This document shows, piece by piece, positions 1 to 12,120 of a stretch of 64,000 nucleotides of DNA. The stretch comes from Cercophora sp. LCS_1 (lineage: Eukaryota > Ascomycota > Sordariomycetes > Sordariales > Lasiosphaeriaceae). The DNA lies in the NCBI GenBank assembly GCA_036250225.1, contig JAPZLL010000022.1:248001-312000 (forward strand), in the 5' to 3' direction. Below the pieces are notes generated by a model. The model made no database searches and had not been told where the DNA came from. It worked only from the letters and a program-made list of their open reading frames with translations. The number at the start of each line of letters is the position of its first letter. Position 1 is the stretch's first letter. A program made the translations under genes and the position numbers.

Positions 1-3
1 CAA

Positions 4-927
4 TCAAAACTTGAGATTCTCCTCTTTCCCGGGCAACCCCCATTTCGGCAACACAACAGCTCCCTTCTCCGGCTTTGCTCCCTTCCCCTCCCCACCAACA
101 AACAACGCCTTGGCCCGAACCGTCACAGCCCCCGTGCTCGCAAACTCAATCGTCCCATCCACATGGCTCTTGTACTGCCGCTTCCCCCTCTCCCCCTCCG
201 GCAGCTCCTCTTCGCTCCTGGATTTGACCCTCAACACATAAAAATCATTCGCCAGGGTCGCCTTCTTATACTCGAGCGTCAAGTTGGCTGTCACCCCCGA
301 CCGCCCACCCCACTGCTTGAACGCCGCCCGTCCGCAGCTCTCATCCAGCAACGTGGCGAGTAGCCCGCCGTGCACCACGCCCGGCCACCCCGTCGTGGAT
401 GTGCCAAAGTAGACGACGCTAATGAATTCGCCTGTCCCTGCGTTGTGGAAGATGCGCTGGTACCCGCCCACGCCGCGCGACCCGCGCATCGCGCCCGCCA
501 TGATGTGCTGCGCTTTGTGCTCGGGTGTTAGGGAGTCGTAGGCGTCCCAGGATTCCCAGGCTGGGTCGGCGTCGAGCTCTTTGACGATGGGTAGTTTGGA
601 GGCTTGCGCGTGTAGGACTTGGGTTGTGTAGGTGTCTTCTTCGGTTTCAGGCGCTGGTGGTGAGGGCGGGATGATGAGTTGGTGGAGGCCCGCGCCGGCG
701 GTTGAGCCGAGGAGGAGGAAGATGGCGGCGTGAAGCCATTTGCGGGCGGGTTTTCGGGGTGTCGGGGGGCTCGTTGGCTGTTGTTCTGGGGGGGGTTGGG
801 GTTGGGTTGCACTGCGGAGGGGGGAGGTTGTCGAGAGGGTTCGGGAGAAGAGGGCCGCGGCGGGTGCTGGCTGCCGTTTTTGGGCGAGCCGGAGGAGTTG
901 GCGGCTTGTTGCTATCCTGGGGATCAT
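4..927 (-). CDS. Mitochondrial hotdog-fold thioesterase-like protein (UPF0644 / 4HBT family)
   Basis: Intronless 307-residue protein, complete inside the window. The first ~60 residues are Arg/Ser/Pro-rich and lack acidic residues, as in a mitochondrial presequence. A single hydrophobic segment follows at about 64-84 (IFLLLGSTAGAGL), suggesting an inner-membrane anchor. The C-terminal half is a hotdog domain: the signature VVHGGLLATLLDE lies near residue 185, followed by a strand containing TANLTLEYKKATL, as in acyl-CoA thioesterases of the PaaI/THEM4 type. Fungal relatives with this membrane-anchored arrangement are the UPF0644 proteins (Fmp10-like in yeast). Acyl-CoA hydrolysis in mitochondria is inferred from the fold; the substrate is unknown. 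The fold is clear, the precise role is not. Confidence 0.85.
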   Translation of the reverse strand: MIPRIATSRQLLRLAQKRQPAPAAALFSRTLSTTSPLRSATQPQPPPEQQPTSPPTPRKPARKWLHAAIFLLLGSTAGAGLHQLIIPPSPPAPETEEDTYTTQVLHAQASKLPIVKELDADPAWESWDAYDSLTPEHKAQHIMAGAMRGSRGVGGYQRIFHNAGTGEFISVVYFGTSTTGWPGVVHGGLLATLLDESCGRAAFKQWGGRSGVTANLTLEYKKATLANDFYVLRVKSRSEEELPEGERGKRQYKSHVDGTIEFASTGAVTVRAKALFVGGEGKGAKPEKGAVVLPKWGLPGKEENLKF

Positions 928-1296
928 GGCTTTGGGGGAGACCTAGGTGCCTAGGTAAGCCGTACGGGAGGCCGGGACGGGTTTGTTGAAGATGGACCGT
1001 TGAGGCTTGTTCGGTTTGGTTCAGGGGTTGCGTTCCAAAATCCAAGGGACAAAATCCACTTTCCCCGGATTGAGGCTGAACGCTATGCGACGGGCTGCTG
1101 ATTGGTCGGTCGACGAGTGGGCCGCTCCCTGTACCTCGGCTGAGGAACGGCAGCCTGTGCATTCCACAGGGGTCTTGCAGATCGTTGTGATCTTCGATAT
1201 CGATTTCATGATGTTTTTTGGAGGGGGGGTCTGTCTTGTTCATCCGATGTACCGCATGGGTTCATCAGTATACTGGCTCAAACTGCAGGGTGGGGA

Positions 1297-1390
1297 CAGA
1301 GGTAGGTAGGTACAAGTAGGGCCTATCTGCGGCTTTACAGGCCATCCTCCGGCGTGACATGACAACCAAACATCAACTACCTACCTCTGT
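1297..1390. repeat. 14-bp perfect inverted repeat with 66-bp spacer
   Basis: The arm acagaggtaggtag (1297-1310) has its exact reverse complement ctacctacctctgt at 1377-1390. The arms are low-complexity GGTA-type sequence, so this may be a simple-sequence coincidence, a transcript-end hairpin or a remnant of a short inverted-repeat element. It lies about 370 bp upstream of the thioesterase start. Confidence 0.5.
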
Positions 1391-2480
1391 ATCGGCTTGT
1401 TTTTGCGCACATACTGTCAAACATGCACTAGCTATGACTCCCATGCATTGGACATGCAGGTAACAAACCTGGAAGCGGATTATAGCTTTTTGTCAACGGG
1501 ATGTCCCTCCCGTCTCTGCTGAAAGTTTGATCTCAAGTCCCAACGACTTGGGTCAGCCCAGATTCCCAATCTGGAGATCTTATCAAATTGCCTTACATGC
1601 TCTAGTATACCTTGAAATATCCGATTAAAGCGTTGTTTCCCCGTTATGAGTATTTGTCCGAATCAGCACTGTGACGCGAACTCGGAGTGTCCCAGCCAGA
1701 CCTCGTCGAGATTTATATGCCTTGACACCAAAAAGGCCACTCCAAGCCGCGACAGCTGATTCTACAACCACATTCTTTACCAAACATGTTACCCGCTAAA
1801 GCCCGCAATCAATTGAGGATGTGGGGTTTTATTCTCCCATTCCAAGCGGCCTTGGTGCATGTGAGACTTTCGTCGGTGAAGCTGAGGGTTGTCCTCGCAA
1901 CCTGGAGAGCTTCCCGTACTTGAACTCGGCATGCTCTATTCTGAATCACAGTTTCTTTCAATGTTAGTCAAAGACGATCCGTAAACCAGCTTGACTGCAC
2001 TGCAAGGTACGTCCTCAGAGCGCTGCCAGACGAGTATCGACCTGAGAGCTCTCAGCCTATCAAATGAGTGACAAGAAGCCGAGCCATGCAACACAGGTGT
2101 TAGCTCTTGAGCTCATTCTGCCCAGGTGCCTTATTCTAAAGATACCTGGGTTATAACACTCGAGACCTGTGAAACAATACCATTCGACGCCTTTGAGCTC
2201 GACCGGGAGATCTCTGACCTCAATGTAATCTTGACCCCTCGTTGAAAAAGAAAATAGAGGTCTTGAGGATTTGGTGGTTCGTTAATCTGCCATGGACTTG
2301 CCTATGACTGGGCATGGATGATTTCTTCAACCCATGCATTCCTGTTGATGCTCAAGAGGAAAAAACACCGCAGTCTCCTGATGGCCAAGCGCACGTTTCA
2401 GCAGCGATGAGCAGCACACTGAGCCCCCATTGGGTAAAGCAGACTGCGCTTCTGCTGTCTCAGCGCACAGCGATAGCTCG

Positions 2481-2706
2481 AAAAGTGGGTGACGTAAAAA
2501 TCCGCACGCGGAATACAGCTGAGGCTGCTCCCAATGCTCAACACCGCTGGGCTTACTTCCCAACAGGCGTACAAATAATATAAATATTATTTCATGGCCT
2601 ATGGAATATTATTTGATGCCTCAGAACAATAGCTAAATGTCATTTCTCGAGATAAAGATGCCTCTGAATTTGTTGGTATGCGGGTATTTTGTCACCGACC
2701 CGCTTG
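2481..2706 (+). mobile_element. MITE-like element, copy A
   Basis: One of three same-orientation copies in the window. It starts AAGTGGGTGACgTAAAAATCCGCAC and continues through an AT-rich core (aatattatttcatgg) to a conserved block ATGCCTCTG.ATTTGTTGG.ATGCGG. The right end (tattttgtcaccgacccgcttg) is an imperfect inverted copy of the left end, sharing GTCAC and CTTG, so terminal inverted repeats of about 20 bp are likely. It has no coding capacity. This copy is the least AT-rich of the three. Confidence 0.7.
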
Positions 2707-3518
2707 ATCCCTCGTCTCGTTCGCCTTCAACCACCGATCGTGAGGCTTGTCAAAATAGGACTAGCGCCTTGGCAAACCGAACGGGATGGGCTTGGTTGCG
2801 TCATTGGATGCAGAACGCTTTGTCGGGCAGCTGTCACAAGCAGAAGGCGCTGTCCACGTTGCTCTTGGAGGGGTAAAAGTTGATGACTTCTCGACAGCTC
2901 ATACTCACTTGACCCATTTGACCGTAGTTTCATTGGCTCCTCGTATTCTATCCGATACCTAGGTCCTATTTCTTCCCTTGTCCCCTCATCGCGCTCGTCC
3001 ATCCTCATCTGCATCCTGCAAGCTTTGCGTCCCTTTCGCTGCGTCACTCAGCTCAGTCGGTTTAGCTTCAGACCCTCCGCTTGCTAAAACGCCGCCCCGA
3101 ATCCGTCCCCCGGTTTTCCTACCGGCCGGCGCATTGTCAAACAATACTCTATTGGCAAACGGCCCGTTCTGCCATCCCGCATCCGGGACTTGAGCCTTTT
3201 GGGCGCAAGGGTCTCACTACCCCACACATCACCCAGTTACCCAAGCCAAGAGAGACCACTCGCTCGGCAGCTTAGGTGCGTTTATAAGGGTACTGGCGCC
3301 ACAAGAGAGGTTTGTCCCTTCACTCTCGGGTGCCATCCGAAATCAGGACTCCTGACACTTTGCCCCTAGGAACCTGGTGCTCCCGTCCGCCCGTTCTTGA
3401 CCCAGACCAAGCGCTGTCTCGCTGGGGACCGGCGCGTACAAAGCGTCCAGCCCAAGCCGCAGCAGCGGCGTGCACAAAACCCCTTTTAAGCCGTTTCTCT
3501 TGTAACAGGTCGCCCAAG

Positions 3519-4390
3519 ATGGCTATCAGTCGTGAGTTTTACATATACCGTTGAAAATCCACAACTTTCCCAATGAACGCTTCACTAAGGACAACAGATG
3601 TCGGCCTGAGCCTGATCTCCATGATCTTCCTCGCGGCTTCGCTGGTGATGCTATGGTTTGTGATCCTCTCGGGTCTCACCAACACATCGCCCCTCAACAA
3701 GACCTACTTTCTCCGCGCCAACACCGCGGGCATTACCGGCGCACGCCCAATTACCCAATGGACTTACTTTTTTATCTGCGGAGATGGAAACCGGGATTGC
3801 GGCTCTGCGCACCCCGCCCTCCCCATCGGATATGCGTGGGATTCCGATCCGAGCAATGCCCCTGAGGAGCTTGTAGGTGGCTATGGAGGCGACACCACCA
3901 GCTTCACGTACTGGTATCTTTGGCGTTTCGGCACCGTTTTTTACCTCATCACGCTCTTCTTCATGGTCATCGCCTTCTTCTCGAGCTTCCTCGCCTGCTG
4001 TGGGCGTCTCGGCAGTGCGCTGAGCGGCTTGGTTGCGGGGACGGCCCTCCTCTTCAACACGGTCGCAGTTAGTTTGATGACGTACGTACCCAACCTGCCA
4101 ACCCCTCCCTTAATGAGATAAGCTGACCGATTTTCCCTAGCGCAACCTTTGTCAAGATGCGCAACGCCTTCATCGCAGAGGATCGCGACGCCCAGATAGG
4201 GGCTTGGGCGTTCGGTTTTGCTTGGGGTTCCTGGGCGGCTCTGCTGATCAGCACGATTCTGTTCTGCCTCGGCAGACGCAGTAAGAACGATGCGCCGCGG
4301 ACCGCTCGCAGAGGCTGGGGTTTCCGCAGAAAGAACACCCACAGCCGCAAGTCGTACGACGGTCGGCGCGTGAAGGAGGAGTATGTGTGA
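3519..4390 (+). CDS. Sur7-family eisosome / plasma-membrane protein
   Basis: Three exons (3519-3531, 3598-4081, 4141-4390) give 248 residues; introns are 66 and 59 bp with GTGAGT and GTACGT donors. Exon 1 is only 13 nt (Met-Ala-Ile-Ser plus one base), a common arrangement in this family. Four membrane segments are visible: residues ~6-28 (SLISMIFLAASLVMLW), two around 125-185 (LITLFFMVIAFFSS and GLVAGTALLFNTVAV), and one in exon 3 (FGFAWGSWAALLISTILF). A long first extracellular loop carries paired cysteines (CGDGNRDC). The basic cytoplasmic tail ends KEEYV. Sur7/PalI-family proteins mark eisosome (MCC) membrane domains and affect cortical organisation. Family call is firm; ortholog identity within the family is not. 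Confidence 0.88.
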
Positions 4391-5096
4391 TCTGGAGTGG
4401 GATATAAGAGGGGGACGGAGGCGCGTTACGATTGCATAATGATGAAGTTGACGATACCCATTGGAACGAGCACAGCTGGTGACCGAAAGGTCACAAGGGT
4501 GGGTGTCATGTAGACTACGAAGGCATGAGATCACACGATCGAGGATGGATATGTTTGTGGAAATGAGATTGTCGATAATGTCTTTGCTTTCATGCAGATA
4601 TCTTTTGCTTCGTTATATCTAGTCCTGCAGTGCGGCTTGTGCGGTCCTGTGACACCTACAGTTTGACACATCTATCGCATAGGTTGTGCGACATGGAACA
4701 CAAGAACGCACGGGAAGGAAGCCGACGCTCGTTCATGGTGCAAAACCCTCGCAGAAGCAACCTAACATTCGCCGTTTGCTGGACTCTCTATTTCCATCTT
4801 CCTACCGCTCGGGGAACCGTCTCATGCTATGCAAGAGTTGTGATAAAAAAATGTTTCAATGGAAAAAGAAAAGATAATTACATGTACAAATCCGGCGCCG
4901 AACTCTGCAACAAGAAAGAAAAGCCGGCTACGGCCACAGAAAAAGGCCTGCCCGTTCGGAACCGTACCAGCCATGAGAGAGAAGGAAACTAGGAGAAGAG
5001 TTCCCCTCGTTCATTGAGAACCGTTCCAAGGAAAGTAACCTTCCTCCTGACCCATTGGATTCGACACTATCCTTTCCTTCATCATCACCGTATCGC
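4391..5096. other. Convergent intergenic region, 0.7 kb
   Basis: 3' flanks of the Sur7-family gene and of PBS2. No coding or RNA signal recognised. Confidence 0.6.
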
Positions 5097-7158
5097 TCAT
5101 GCTGGGATCAGCGGACTGGCGGCTGGACTCACGCCCAGCGGTGCTGCGTGAAGCGCTGGTTTATCGGAAGCTCCCTTGATCAGACCCTTACGCTTGCGAT
5201 CGAGAACTCCGTTCACCCATGTTGCAACCTCCGAGTCACCAGCAACTCCGTTAAGGTCTAGTGAGCCGGTTGCATCGGCAAGATCATCATCCGCGGCGGC
5301 GTCCTCGGCCTCAGCATTCTCTGTTATAGTGGCTGGCTTGCTTAGGGCCGTGATCCATGGATGTGTCAGGAGCATTGGGTATGTGTGTCGTTTTGTTGGG
5401 ATCTTGTTCAGGCACGAGCGAACAAAATCTTGAGCGGCAGGGGTATAGCCTTCGCTAGGTAAGTCAGGCGGGTCACCTTCAACAATGGCCTAATCACAAA
5501 GCTGTTAGCATCTAACTGTCCGAGATCGCTATTCGCATTGCCAGACTTACGCTCAACTGGCTGAAAATTGTGCTAGACACCTCGGGCGGATAAGGATACC
5601 TCCCCATCGCACACTCGATAATTGTCAACCCAAGACTCCAGATATCACTTTGGACGTTGTATGACCCGTCTGCCGAGGCGCCGGGGGCCGACATGCCGCC
5701 ACCGCTGATCCGCTCTGGAGCCATGTAGCTCTGGCAACCGATGTTTGTCTTTGCTATGCTGGCGACAAGGTTTCCTGAAACGCCAAAGTCGCAGATTTTG
5801 ACCTGGCCATTGGTGTTGACGAGGATGTTGGTTGGCTTGACGTCGCGATGGATGATATTGTGGTCATCCTTGAGCGTCTTTAGGCCCATGATCGTAGCAT
5901 ATGTGATCTTTCGGAGAACATTCTCGGGAATACCGCCCGCGTAAAGCTTGTCGATACTTCCGCCATCCATGTACTCGATGCACATGTAGACGGCGCCTTC
6001 TTGGTAAAACGCGCCATAGAAGTCGATGATGAATGGTGAGACGCATTCATGCAGAATGACCAGCTCCTTCAGGATGGTGCTGAACTTGCTTTCGTCGAGC
6101 TCAAGACGGATCTCCTTCATGGCCATGACTCTACCTGACGTAGTCCGGTCAGACCCGCCAGAGGAATTGACAGGTGATTCCGCGGCCGAATCACCGTTAT
6201 CCGAAGACGTGGACGACTGGCGGGATGGGGCCTTGAAACCGCTGAGACCTTGTCCAAATCGAGGGGTCTTGCGCTTCGTGTGGCGAACTTTGTAAACCGT
6301 CCCGTAATTCCCCTTGCCGAGCTCGTCCATAACTTCAATCTCGTCGAGGGAGATGGTAAATGTCTTTCCACTGGCAAAGTTCACGCCAGTGCGCGTAATC
6401 GTGGCAGCACCCTCAAAGGTGATCCAGCCCTTTTCAGCATTGATGTAGTTTTTGAAGTCGGTCAGTTTAGAGCCTCGTCCTTCACCGTTAATTGCAGGTC
6501 CTTGATTCTCCGCACCGCCGTTAATATCAGACAGCTTGGGTGTGCCCGAACCCGCGGGAGATCCGGCGCCTCCGAACCCCCCGAGCTTCATTGCTCTTCT
6601 TTCGCTTAAACTCGGCCCTTTCCTCGCGGCGCTTGGCACTACTGGCGCAGATCGAGGGAACTCTGGGGGTGCCGGCCGGACCATACCGCCCATTCCCGGA
6701 GGTAACTTCAGGTTTGCGGGAATGCCCCCGGCCAGCGGACCCCCAAGGCCTGGGTTCATGTTCATGCTGCCCAACCCCGATCCAAAACCCAGTGTGCTCG
6801 GGCTCGGAGAGCCGGATTGCGGGGATATGGGCGACTTTCCTGCCATTCCCATCCGCTGTTGTTGCAGAGCGCGCGCCCTTGCCATGATATCGACGGGTAA
6901 ACTGTTTGCGCTGGGTGGTGGCCTTCGCGCCGTATTTAGGATGCCGGTCACGCTCGAGCTAGCACTCATGCTGCTACTATGCTGGGGGTCGGATACTGTC
7001 CGAAGCGACGGAACTCTTCGGGGCACATCATCGGAGCTCGAGCTCGGGGGGTCAAGCGGGGTGTTCGCCTCGGAGTCGACTGAGCCTGGAGAGACCGGGT
7101 TGCTCTCTGAAAACTCGTCCGGCGTTTCCGGAGAGTGGCGATCGTCGCGATCTGCCAT
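5097..7158 (-). CDS. PBS2: HOG-pathway MAP kinase kinase Pbs2 (OS-5 type)
   Basis: Two exons (7158-5551 and 5489-5097; 61-bp intron, GTAAGT...TTAG) encode 666 residues, close to the 668 of yeast Pbs2. Residues 1-270 are low-complexity Ser/Pro/Gly-rich, the region that in this family docks upstream activators. The kinase domain starts near residue 275 with the P-loop GKGNYGTVYK. A ~48-residue Ser-rich insert precedes VAMKEI-like strand 3 (VMAMKEIRLELDESKF). The catalytic loop is HRDVKPTNIL, the metal loop DFGVSGNL, and the activation loop SIAKTNIGCQSYMAPERI carries the Ser and Thr phosphorylated by MAPKKKs. ILKELVILHECVSPFI and FYGAFYQEGAVYMCIEYMDGGSIDKLY are diagnostic of Pbs2/OS-5. It relays osmotic and fungicide-sensing signals to the Hog1/OS-2 MAPK. 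The start at 7158 is the first in-frame ATG; the frame is open upstream but has no ATG. Confidence 0.96.
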
Positions 7159-10100
7159 GGTCAAGACCAAAGGCTGGAATCTCGTCTGCTTGGCTGGCAC
7201 ACACACACTCTCTCTTCCTCTCTTGTTGGCGGGAAGGGTGCCAAACGCACTCGATAGGGATTGCTGCAATAAGGAGGCACTCGCCAAAGCGGGTTCCCAA
7301 GATCAGACTGTGGGCCGCTCAGGTATCGCGAGAGCTTTGGACGCCAGAATTCAGTGGGTCATGGAGCTCGACGTCGACTGTAGGTAGAAAAGACAACCAC
7401 AGCGGAGGCGAAGCAACAAAAGGAGTGCTCCTGAAGAGAATTGGGGAGGAGCTTCGTGTTGGGGGCGGGATCGAGATCTCGCGCTGCTCACACGGCTCAC
7501 ACGGCGGGCGGGACTGGTGGCCGAGAACCAGCGTCGCCCCGAACACAAGGGGCAAGAGCTGTCTGGGGCACCTGTGCTTTGGCTGCGACGATGGCGATAA
7601 AGGTCGAGGAAGACGGCTGGGTAAGGTTGAGGGCTAGTGCTGGATAAAAAACCCTGTGTGTTCAAGACGAAAACCAGGGTGTGCAAAATGCCATCACTCA
7701 ATCCATTGATGTTCGGGTTGTTTGCGGTCTCAAAAGGATGGGATTACAGGGAAGGGGCATTTGCTCCGCATTTGCCCCTCCTTGGCTACTTTTGTCAAAC
7801 GAAACTCCCGTGTTTTTGCGACCGCGCTTGAGCCACCAGCCAGCCAGGCAAGGATCAGGGCAGGGAAATGGCAAACTAAGTAGAACCAAGGCACCCTTGG
7901 CTTGCGCCTGTTCCCACCTGGCTTGTTTTTACGGGTCAGCCGAGGTCAAGAAGAGGCAAAGGGACGGATAGAAAAACACCAGATACGCTTGAGAAAATGT
8001 CGCTAGAGAGCCCCTGCAACGTGGGAGTGGTCATGATGCTTGTTTTCACTACGGGGCCACGGGGCAAGCTGGAACATTCGGACCTCGCTGAAGCGATCGG
8101 CGATGACGTCGAACAGCAGCGCGGGGTGCGGAAGAGGGGCTGCTTTCTGCCCAGACTTGTCAGATATCGAGCCGCCCGAAGGTGGCTTGAGCATTTGGGG
8201 ACAAGCGTCGGGAGAGCCCACCTTGTCCACTCGGAATTTCGACGTCTTGTCTTCCCCTCATTTCTCCATTCGACCACCACAAACCAGGAGTTCTCATGTT
8301 GCCAGCTCAGGGTATTGGCCACAGCTTCCCCTCTGCGTCATCATGTCGCTTAGAAAAACTAGGAATCCCTTCAAAGTCCTATAATCGTCGTATGAACCAG
8401 TCCCGCTCGTCTTTTGAGATTATCAGTGTTCGGCATCAAGGTCTATGGACGCTTTCTGGAGCGCCCCAAGAGGTAATAAGTAGCCCATACCATTTTGGTG
8501 ATATTACGGGCAGACTTGTTCGTTGTCACCGTGGGGCTAGGATCGCTTCCCCCAATCGCTTTGCTTCCTGTTCGATGGAACCAAGGCGAGCCTGCGGTGT
8601 GCATCGCAACGAACCAGCCTAGCGCCCAAATAGCAAAGAATCGCGACATTAACTTATGGGGCAACATGTAAATGTGGGTGCCTCGTGTTACTCCGGGAGA
8701 CACCAACTCCCTGTAATTTTCGGTCTGTTTTGTCACTGATGCTCAACCCGCCTGCACAGTAGTGCACCTGGACATTGCGCATTTGGGCGCCGGCTGGGTC
8801 GAAGAGAGAAAGTGCGTGGATGCTCAGCTCGACAATTGCCACCTTGACTACGCACAAAGTCCGCCTCGTTTTGCCACCGCGCATTACCACATACGCAAGT
8901 GTGGAGAAGACCCCTTGGGCACGTAGGGAGTGGCTGAGTGACTGAACTGCCCCTCTAACAAGGGGAGAGGTCCGTTCAACCTGCTCAAACATACGCCAGT
9001 GGGATGGAGTTCTCAAGGCAATCGAATCCATTGGTCCTTTGAAGTGTTCGAGTCTGTCAATCTGTTCAGATTGTTGAGTTGGTTGTCAATGTTGGTCAAC
9101 GACATCAGCTGTCAAGATATTCGACACTCGCAAACTTCACCGGCCGAGCGGCAAGAGCAGCTGATTGGTGACAGTAGTGACTAGGCATGTTTCGGAAGAA
9201 GACCTCATCTTCGAGGGCCATCCGGTTCTCATCCGTGGTGTTTTCGGCAACTTCGGGTGGTGCGCTTATTACTGAACTATGCTCTGTGGTAGGTGTGCCC
9301 ACGGTTTCCAAGACTCCGGATTCAAACAACATTGCATTGCGTGAATGTGCCTCTAATTCGCGTTACCCGTGGGGGCATTCTCGCGACAGCTCAAGGTGTC
9401 GCACTAAGAAAAAGTGCAATTGTTTTTCGCACACGGGCCGAACCAACGAGAGTCCGCGGGTTAAACACGTTCTGGTTGTGTGAGCGCTGGAAAAGGCGGT
9501 AGGGGTACGGATAATGATGTTGTACATTTAGCGGTACTTTGCCTGTTGTTTCAGTTGCTGTCGCTACGCCAAGGATACATGCACACCTAACGTCACCGGT
9601 GGCCTCTCAGCGGAAGGCGCAAGCGTGCCAAGGAGACCCGAGGCGCGGGAGGGCTCCGCTTGTGTTAGGAGATGACGTCTGTCGAGCCGAAGATAGTTGT
9701 AACCGCCTGCAGTGATTGGCTGGGAATGTCGTACCGTCCTAACAGAGAGGCTAGCTTCGGTGGCTTTCTTATCGGGCCCTCGTTGGTGATGGCGTAAAAA
9801 GCCACACCAAGGGCCATCCCCATTCCGTGACGTTCCCATCCTGTCATTGCAAGATGGCGTCTTCCTTATCGTGACCCAAACCAATCACCCAAAAAGGCCT
9901 CAGCTGGATCTTCGCCTTCTCCTTCCCTACTATTTGTTTTGCCTCTTCCACTTTGTCGTGTGCTCTGTTCCAACGCCCTCTCAAAACGCCAAAGGGAAGC
10001 GAAACGCGGCTAGTGAGACGCGGCAAGAGTCAGTCATCAGTCCACAGTTGTTTTCATTGTTCTCCACCGGCAACGTCTGCCCATCAACGCTCCTTCCAGC

Positions 10101-10258
10101 AAATCCGCGAAACAGTCCGACCTGTTCCTTACAAGAGGGACTTTAGAGTTAAACCGGCGCCGTCAACCCCTTCCTCCCCTTCCTTTTTCCACTCATCACC
10201 GACTCATTTCCCACAACAAGTATCTGCAGGCCAGAGAAGGACCGAGCCAGTGGGCGTG
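7159..10258. other. Divergent intergenic region, 3.1 kb
   Basis: Lies between PBS2 and the transporter gene. Several 60-130-codon chance ORFs occur but none has family motifs or convincing codon use. About 9900-10258 is CT-rich and is probably transporter leader; 7160-7700 is probably PBS2 leader and promoter. No RNA gene or repeat recognised. Confidence 0.55.
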
Positions 10259-12120
10259 ATGTGGTACCCAGAATTCCGATCGCCGACGTCACTGCGGCTG
10301 TCCGTGACCGCCAATGGCGGCGACTGGGGCCGCATCTCGCCATCAACACCGTCACCATTTATCGTGTTCAGCCAACCGCACGATTCTCACCCCTCCCTCG
10401 ACCATCTAATCGTCCTTGTGTTTGGCGCAGTGCTGGAGGTAGTATGCGTCAGTTTACCGGGTTATATCATTGCCCGTTTGGGCCACTTTGATGCCGACAA
10501 GCAAAAGTTTCTGGCCAATCTCAATGTCATGCTTTTCACCCCTTGCCTGAGTAAGCTTTCCCGGTGTTGGTCGGGCCCATCAGTGAGGGAGGCTGATATC
10601 TAACTCCGATAGTTTTCACAAAACTTGCCTCTCAGTTGAACGCCGACAAACTCGTTGAGTTGGGTGTCATCCCCATCATCTTCGTCATTCAGACCTTCGT
10701 TTCGTATATTGTCTCCCGAATCGTTGGGAAATGCTTCGGCTTCAACAAGCGCGCTTCTAATTTCGTCACGGCGATGGGCGTCTTCGGCAATTCCAACTCG
10801 CTCCCAATTTCCTTGGTCATTTCCCTGTCACAAACTCTCAAGGGCCTCCACTGGGACAGGATACCGGGCGATAACGATGATGAGGTGGCAGCAAGGGGCA
10901 TTCTGTACCTGATGATTTTCCAGCAGCTTGGGCAATTGGTTCGGTGGAGCTGGGGTTACCACGTTCTGCTTGCGCCGAAAGAGAAGTACGAGGAATATAA
11001 CGATGAGACAATCGAAGAGGGTCGGTATCGCGGAGAATCGCAGGGCCTGTTGCAAGGCGTCGACAGCACCAACGAGATGGGAGAGGAAGCGATTATCGAG
11101 GCACCTGGCAGCCCGACACAGACAGATGACTCGGAAGCCTATGAGCCTGCAGGTCGGACGCCTGTTGCCGGATCGTCAAGAGGTTCCCCTCATGAATCGG
11201 ACGACGAAAGCGATGCTTTCCGCAAGGGTTACTCGAAACCACAATCCGCCATTATTGACGGCCAGATTGAAGGCGACCTGGAGAGCGACAACGATCTTAG
11301 CAGAATCCTATCGTTCCCGCGCATCCGCAGCTCCGACGACCCGCAAGCCCCGGAAGGAATCAAGGGTGTCTGGGTGAGAGCCAAGGTGTCGTGCATTAGG
11401 ACCAAGTCGAGAACAACGACATACTTCGCAAAGACCGCCCACCGTGTGTTCGGATCCCTCCCAAAGCCTCTCCAGACGCTTCTTGTCGGGCTTCAAAAGG
11501 TGTCGGCTCGTGTGTCCAACTTCTTTTGGGAGTTCATGAACCCCCCCCTTTGGGCCATGCTCTTCGCCGTTATCGTCGCCTCGGTCCCGGATCTACAGAA
11601 GCTTTTCTTCCAGGAAGAGTCTTTCATCAAGACCAGTGTCACCAGTGCCATCAGCTCATCTGCCGGTGTGGCCGTGCCGCTGATTCTCGTGGTTTTGGGA
11701 GCCAACCTAGCACGCAACACGCAGAAGCGCGACGACACTGATCCGGAGGAAAGGGAGATTGGGACCAGGCTTCTTGTTGCGTCCCTGATCTCGCGCATGC
11801 TGCTCCCAACGTTGATCATGGCACCAATCCTGGCCGTGTTCGCAAAATATGTTCCTGTCAGCATCCTCGACGACCCCATCTTTGTCATTGTCTGCTTTCT
11901 CCTCACTGGCGCCCCGAGCGCGCTGCAGTTGGCCCAGATTTGCCAGATCAACAACGTGTACGAGACGGTCATGGGCAAGATTTTGTTCCAGAGCTATGTC
12001 GTCTGGTAAGTTGAAGAAATCCAAACACATGCATGGGAGCATACTGACCAGTTCAGGATTCTACCGTCCACCCTTGTATTAGTTATGTGTGCGATGGAGG
12101 TGGTGGAGTGGGCAAAGTGA
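10259..12120 (+). CDS. Auxin-efflux-carrier (AEC) family membrane transporter
   Basis: Three exons (10259-10550, 10613-12005, 12057-12120; introns 62 and 51 bp) give 582 residues. The N-terminal membrane half contains LIVLVFGAVLEVVCVSLPGY, the family signature NLNVMLFTPCLIFTKLA spanning the first splice junction, and GVFGNSNSLPISLV. A hydrophilic loop of about 170 acidic/Ser-rich residues follows. The C-terminal membrane half has PPLWAMLFAVIVASVP, AGVAVPLILVVLGANLA and FLLTGAPSALQLAQI. The last exon adds ILPSTLVLVMCAMEVVEWAK. This two-bundle plan with a central loop matches fungal Mem_trans proteins (Ecm3-like in yeast, endomembrane). The substrate is unknown; auxin transport is not implied. 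The ATG at 10259 is the start nearest the first membrane segment. Confidence 0.9.

Larger units (their letters stand above)
928..3518. other. Intergenic region, 2.6 kb
   Basis: Divergent spacer between the thioesterase and the Sur7-family gene. No supportable ORF. It holds a 14-bp inverted repeat (1297-1390) and a MITE-like element (2481-2706), described separately. The part from about 2960 to 3518 is CT-rich with several short upstream ATGs and is probably promoter and leader of the Sur7-family gene. Confidence 0.6.

Noticed and set aside
2314..2583. 89-codon plus-strand ORF overlapping MITE-like copy A
   Set aside because: Half of it is the repeat itself; copies B and C do not keep the frame open.
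7159..7287. Upstream in-frame extension of PBS2
   Set aside because: The frame is open but its first codon is TTG; the first ATG in frame is at 7158 and fits the expected length.
8443..8649. 68-residue ORF with a signal-peptide-like N-terminus (MSRFFAIWALGWF)
   Set aside because: The mature part has no cysteines or motif and no promoter or splice context; one hydrophobic start among many short ORFs is expected by chance.
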